A stretch of DNA of 7,723 nucleotides from an uncultured Oscillospiraceae bacterium (lineage in GTDB: Bacteria > Bacillota > Clostridia > Oscillospirales > Oscillospiraceae), in assembly GCA_910579595.1 (NCBI GenBank), contig CAJTVM010000114.1, positions 1-7,723 of the forward strand, read 5' to 3'. The position numbers were made by a program, and so were the translations under genes. The notes below the pieces were generated by a model. That model was not told where the DNA came from. It did not search any database and was given only the letters and a program-made list of their open reading frames with translations. Position 1 is the stretch's first letter, and each line of letters begins with the position of its first letter. Below are positions 5,862 to 7,723 of the stretch, piece by piece.

Positions 5862-6560
5862 ATGAACATCAAGAAGGAAAGCACTTATTACACAGCGGTG
5901 GGCCAGTTCCGCCGCAAGACAGACGCCGACGGGCGCACCTACCCCGTGATCCTGGTGCGGCAGGAGGAACATATGGTGGACATCCAGGAGATGGCGGTGT
6001 GGACCGTTCTCAACTGGCGGTTCCTGCGGCTGGAGCAGATCGAAATGAAATACAGCCAGTTGGCCGGGAACCTGCCCCCCGCCCGGCGGACACTGGAAAC
6101 CTGCCTGAACCGCCTGGAGGTGCGGGGCCTCATCGCCCGGGGCACAGGCGACACCGATTTCGAGGCGCTGTATGATCTGCTGGGGGAGCTCTATGTGGTC
6201 CCCCTCTCGGAGAGCCTTCCCCTGAAGCTGGCCGCTTTCGGCAAGCTGTTGCTGGACGGTGTGCCCTTCTCCAAAGCAACGCGGCTGTTCCAGAAGGACA
6301 AGCCCAGCGAGCGGGAGGCCCAGGTGTTGGCCCTGTCCCGGCAGGCGCTGCTGTCCACCGCCGAGCTCATCAAGTGCGCCGAGGCGGGGGCCACCGACGT
6401 GTCCACGGACGAAAAGCTCATGGAAGTCCTCATCGACAACGACTACACCACCAGCGAAAGCCTCCCCTTTGAGATGCTGGAGGCAAAGCAGCGCACGCCC
6501 ATCACCATGGCGGTGGCCAACCTGTACCTGCGGAAGCAGATCGTCTTTGAGCGGGGATAA
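5862..6560 (+). CDS. Hypothetical protein with winged-helix-like region, linked to the sigma factor
   Basis: The protein has 232 aa. GGAGG (5850-5854) lies 7 nt before the ATG. I do not recognise a named family. Residues about 36-95 look like a winged helix: a helix in EEHMVDIQEMAVWTVLNWRF, then YSQLAGNLPPARRTLETCLN, then RLEVRGLIARG, the last resembling the recognition helix-to-wing turn of MarR/PadR-type regulators. The remaining part, to 232, is mostly helical and acidic (LLDGVPFSKATRLFQKDKPS; REAQVLALSRQALLSTAELI). No signal peptide or membrane segment is seen. The 30-bp gap from the sigma-factor stop and the same orientation suggest co-transcription and joint control of the element. A DNA-binding regulator is the best guess, but a structural role is possible. 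Confidence 0.7.
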   Translation: MNIKKESTYYTAVGQFRRKTDADGRTYPVILVRQEEHMVDIQEMAVWTVLNWRFLRLEQIEMKYSQLAGNLPPARRTLETCLNRLEVRGLIARGTGDTDFEALYDLLGELYVVPLSESLPLKLAAFGKLLLDGVPFSKATRLFQKDKPSEREAQVLALSRQALLSTAELIKCAEAGATDVSTDEKLMEVLIDNDYTTSESLPFEMLEAKQRTPITMAVANLYLRKQIVFERG

Positions 6561-6645
6561 AATTTTTGGGGGAACGCGCAAAAAATAAACGTGCAGCCAC
6601 TATTTATTATGTGGACGGCCCAATCAACGACAGGAGGAATCACCT

Positions 6646-6885
6646 ATGAAGAAACGGATCAGCCAGATCAAGCTCCCCAGCCCCAACGACCACGACCCCC
6701 ATCCCCGCCTGCTGGTGGATGGGTACGGCATCCACGCCGGGGACTGCTTCCGGGCCCGGTTCCCGGACGGCTGGCACGATATCACGCTGGAGATAACCTG
6801 GGAGATCACAGGCCCCGGGTGCTGGTACATTTCCACCCCCGGCTATGAAGACGTGTGCCCGGTGGGGCTGTTTGTGGAGGCGTAG
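6646..6885 (+). CDS. Small protein resembling DUF5348
   Basis: The protein has 79 aa. AGGAGG (6632-6637) lies 8 nt before the ATG. After a basic start (MKKRISQIKLPSP), residues about 20-79 are a compact beta-rich domain: RLLVDGYGIHAGDCFRARF, then GWHDITLEITWEI, GCWYISTPGYEDVCPVGLFVEA. The CPVGLF end and the H-A-G-D-C-F segment fit my recollection of DUF5348 proteins, short proteins of unknown function carried by Clostridia conjugative elements. It is 85 bp after the winged-helix-like gene and may share its transcript. A hairpin cluster follows its stop. Confidence 0.65.
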   Translation: MKKRISQIKLPSPNDHDPHPRLLVDGYGIHAGDCFRARFPDGWHDITLEITWEITGPGCWYISTPGYEDVCPVGLFVEA

Positions 6886-6890
6886 GAAAA

Positions 6891-6924
6891 GCGGGGAGAC
6901 AGGCCGGATTCCCTGTCTCCCCGC
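6891..6924 (+). terminator. Perfect 13-bp stem-loop after the DUF5348-like gene
   Basis: GCGGGGAGACAGG (6891-6903) pairs perfectly with CCTGTCTCCCCGC (6912-6924) around an 8-base loop, 6 nt after the gene's stop at 6885. No T-run follows directly; instead two more hairpins are packed behind it. It probably ends the operon or protects its 3' end. Confidence 0.6.
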
Positions 6925-6943
6925 CGCGTTGCGGCACGGCGGG

Positions 6944-6957
6944 CACAAGTTCTTGTG
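6944..6957. repeat. Inverted repeat CACAAG-TT-CTTGTG
   Basis: This is a perfect 6-bp inverted repeat with a 2-bp centre. The half-site CTTGTG recurs at 7014-7019 within the promoter spacer downstream. It could be a regulator site or part of a terminator region; a short T-rich stretch (GTCTTTC) follows. Confidence 0.45.
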
Positions 6958-6997
6958 TCTTTCAACATTAAATAATCTATATATTGTGCTTTTCCTA

Positions 6998-7026
6998 TTG
7001 ACACCACCGATATCTTGTGGTACAAT
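6998..7026 (+). promoter_or_regulatory. Sigma-A promoter upstream of ssb
   Basis: TTGACA (6998-7003) and TACAAT (7021-7026) are separated by exactly 17 bp. The stretch 6967-6990 before the -35 box is AT-rich, like an UP element. The predicted start is near 7033, 258 nt before the ssb ATG. The boxes are the same hexamers as those of the toxin-antitoxin promoter. Confidence 0.82.
7003..7021. promoter_or_regulatory. Candidate operator between the -35 and -10 boxes
   Basis: ACCAC (7003-7007) and GTGGT (7017-7021) form an inverted repeat around a 9-bp centre that itself holds the palindrome GATATC (7009-7014). It touches the last base of the -35 box and the first base of the -10 box, so a bound dimer would block RNA polymerase. 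Confidence 0.5.
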
Positions 7027-7032
7027 GCCCTT

Positions 7033-7252
7033 GTAATTGATTCTATGTGCGTTTCCTCCCCCCGCGGGAGGGCAGGCCCGCCTCAGCGGCCTGGGAGCGA
7101 AGGGTTTCGCATTGCACACGTTGCAGGATTCGCTGGCCCTGTTGGAAAAACAGCAGGGATGATCTGCGAGGCGTTTCCTGGGTTTGTTCGCAAGAGCCGG
7201 TGGATAGAGCTGGCCCCTGTAAGGGGATCGGTCTGCCCTCTGGCTCTTTTCA
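7033..7252 (+). ncRNA. Candidate structured RNA or long leader upstream of ssb
   Basis: The predicted transcript from the promoter at 6998-7026 can form five consecutive hairpins: 7055-7060 with 7066-7071 (6 bp), 7073-7078 with 7088-7093 (6 bp), 7097-7101 with 7106-7110 (5 bp), 7137-7141 with 7154-7158 (5 bp), and 7192-7198 with 7242-7248 (7 bp), the last enclosing CCCCT-GTA-AGGGG (7214-7226) and followed by TTTTC. No plausible reading frame with a ribosome binding site covers it. The final hairpin resembles a terminator or attenuator, so the product may be a free small RNA (a 6S-type RNA is one possibility) or an ssb leader. I recognise no specific RNA family. Confidence 0.4.
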
Positions 7253-7290
7253 TATACACATCATGGCCCGAACGGGCGGAAAGGAGCGTT

Positions 7291-7723
7291 ATGTCCCAGC
7301 TGTACTGCACAGGCCGGGTCACGTCTGAACTGGAGTTGAAGACCAGCGCAAAAAAGGTGCCCTACCTCAACTTCCCCATGGTGGAATACGTGGGGTATGG
7401 CAGGAACTCCCACCCACAGTATCTCTCGGTGTGGGCCTGGGGGGCCATGGCGCGGCAGCTTGTGGATGATGGCGTAGGCAAAGGCAGCGTGTTGTGGGTA
7501 TCCGGATCGCTGGAGCTGGAGGAATACGCCAAAAAGGACGGCGTGACCCGCGACAAGCGGCTGAAGCTCAAGCTGAAGGACTGGGGATTCGTCCCCAGCC
7601 AGCAGAACCAGGGCAGACCTGGCCAAGACCAAAGCATCCCGCCCCCGGGCACCATTGACGGGGAACGGTGTCAACGCCAATATGAAATTGTAAGAAAACG
7701 CCGAAGAAATTTTGTAGTTTTTC
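7291..7723 (+). CDS. Single-stranded DNA-binding protein (3' end outside window)
   Basis: The frame is open from ATG 7291 to the window end, 144 codons. AAAGGAG (7280-7286) lies only 4 nt before the ATG. Residues about 2-106 form an OB-fold: LYCTGRVTSELELKTSAKKV, PYLNFPMVEYVGYG, YLSVWAWGAMARQLVDDGVG, KGSVLWVSGSLELEEYAKKD, then LKLKLKDWGFVPSQQ. SSB coats single-stranded DNA during replication and after conjugative transfer; short divergent SSBs like this are usual in Clostridia conjugative elements. The tail after about residue 107 is Gln/Pro/Gly-rich (NQGRPGQDQSIPPPGTIDGE) and then becomes basic (RKRRRN) rather than ending in the acidic tip that recruits partner proteins. The stop is not seen. 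A short inverted repeat GCCCG-AA-CGGGC (7266-7277) sits just before the ribosome binding site. Confidence 0.85.
   Translation, partial: MSQLYCTGRVTSELELKTSAKKVPYLNFPMVEYVGYGRNSHPQYLSVWAWGAMARQLVDDGVGKGSVLWVSGSLELEEYAKKDGVTRDKRLKLKLKDWGFVPSQQNQGRPGQDQSIPPPGTIDGERCQRQYEIVRKRRRNFVVF

Noticed and set aside
5841..6581. Minus-strand open frame (246 codons) opposite the winged-helix-like gene
   Set aside because: It is His/Gln/Gly-rich low-complexity antisense translation. The plus strand has a proper GGAGG site and operon context.
7047..7328. Plus-strand open frame across the leader before ssb
   Set aside because: It starts at GTG without a ribosome binding site, is Arg/Cys/Trp-rich, and overlaps the true ssb start in another frame.
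7261..7680. Minus-strand open frame opposite ssb
   Set aside because: The plus-strand OB-fold is clear; the antisense frame has no recognisable features or start signals.
1..7723. CRISPR array, tRNA/rRNA, IS element or attachment site
   Set aside because: By eye I found no regularly spaced repeats, no cloverleaf or rRNA-like sequence, no transposase or integrase gene, and no long terminal repeats.

Overview
The window looks like an accessory and core segment of an integrative conjugative element (ICE) in a high-GC Clostridia gut bacterium of the Oscillospiraceae/Flavonifractor type. This host assignment is an inference. It rests on GC-rich third codon positions, strong GGAGG-type ribosome binding sites, sigma-A-like promoters, and the gene content: a C39 peptidase with the N-terminus typical of Tn1549/CTn-type elements, a lone sigma-70-like factor, a DUF3268 zinc-finger protein, a DUF5348-like protein and an SSB.

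Layout: 1-351 is the 3' end of a surface-protein-like gene ending in LPQTG-Tyr, followed by a hairpin. 410-1885 carries what looks like cargo: a secreted protein with a stalk domain and two PepSY domains (minus strand, with its own consensus promoter), a possible 57-codon ORF (plus) and an MmcQ/YjbR protein (minus). 1948-3303 encodes a membrane-anchored C39-type cysteine peptidase, probably the cell-wall-active or processing enzyme of the conjugation machinery. 3364-4287, on the minus strand, is a RelB/RelE-type toxin-antitoxin operon with a near-consensus promoter and a palindrome over its -10 box. Directly downstream lies a decayed 3' remnant of an Rpn-like nuclease gene, frameshifted by an 8-nt repeat-associated insertion.

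4312-4623 is an unrecognised small gene with a strong intrinsic terminator. From 4800 a plus-strand run follows: zinc-finger protein, sigma factor, winged-helix-like protein and DUF5348-like protein. It is closed by a cluster of hairpins at 6891-6957. After these comes a TTGACA-17-TACAAT promoter with an inverted repeat between its boxes, then a leader of about 260 nt with several hairpins, then ssb, which runs off the window end.

The sigma factor and winged-helix-like gene are adjacent and probably co-transcribed, and may form the element's own regulatory unit. The toxin-antitoxin pair would stabilise the element. The least explained part is the hairpin-rich region 6886-7290 upstream of ssb, which may hold a structured RNA. 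No rRNA, tRNA, CRISPR array, IS element or attachment site was seen.
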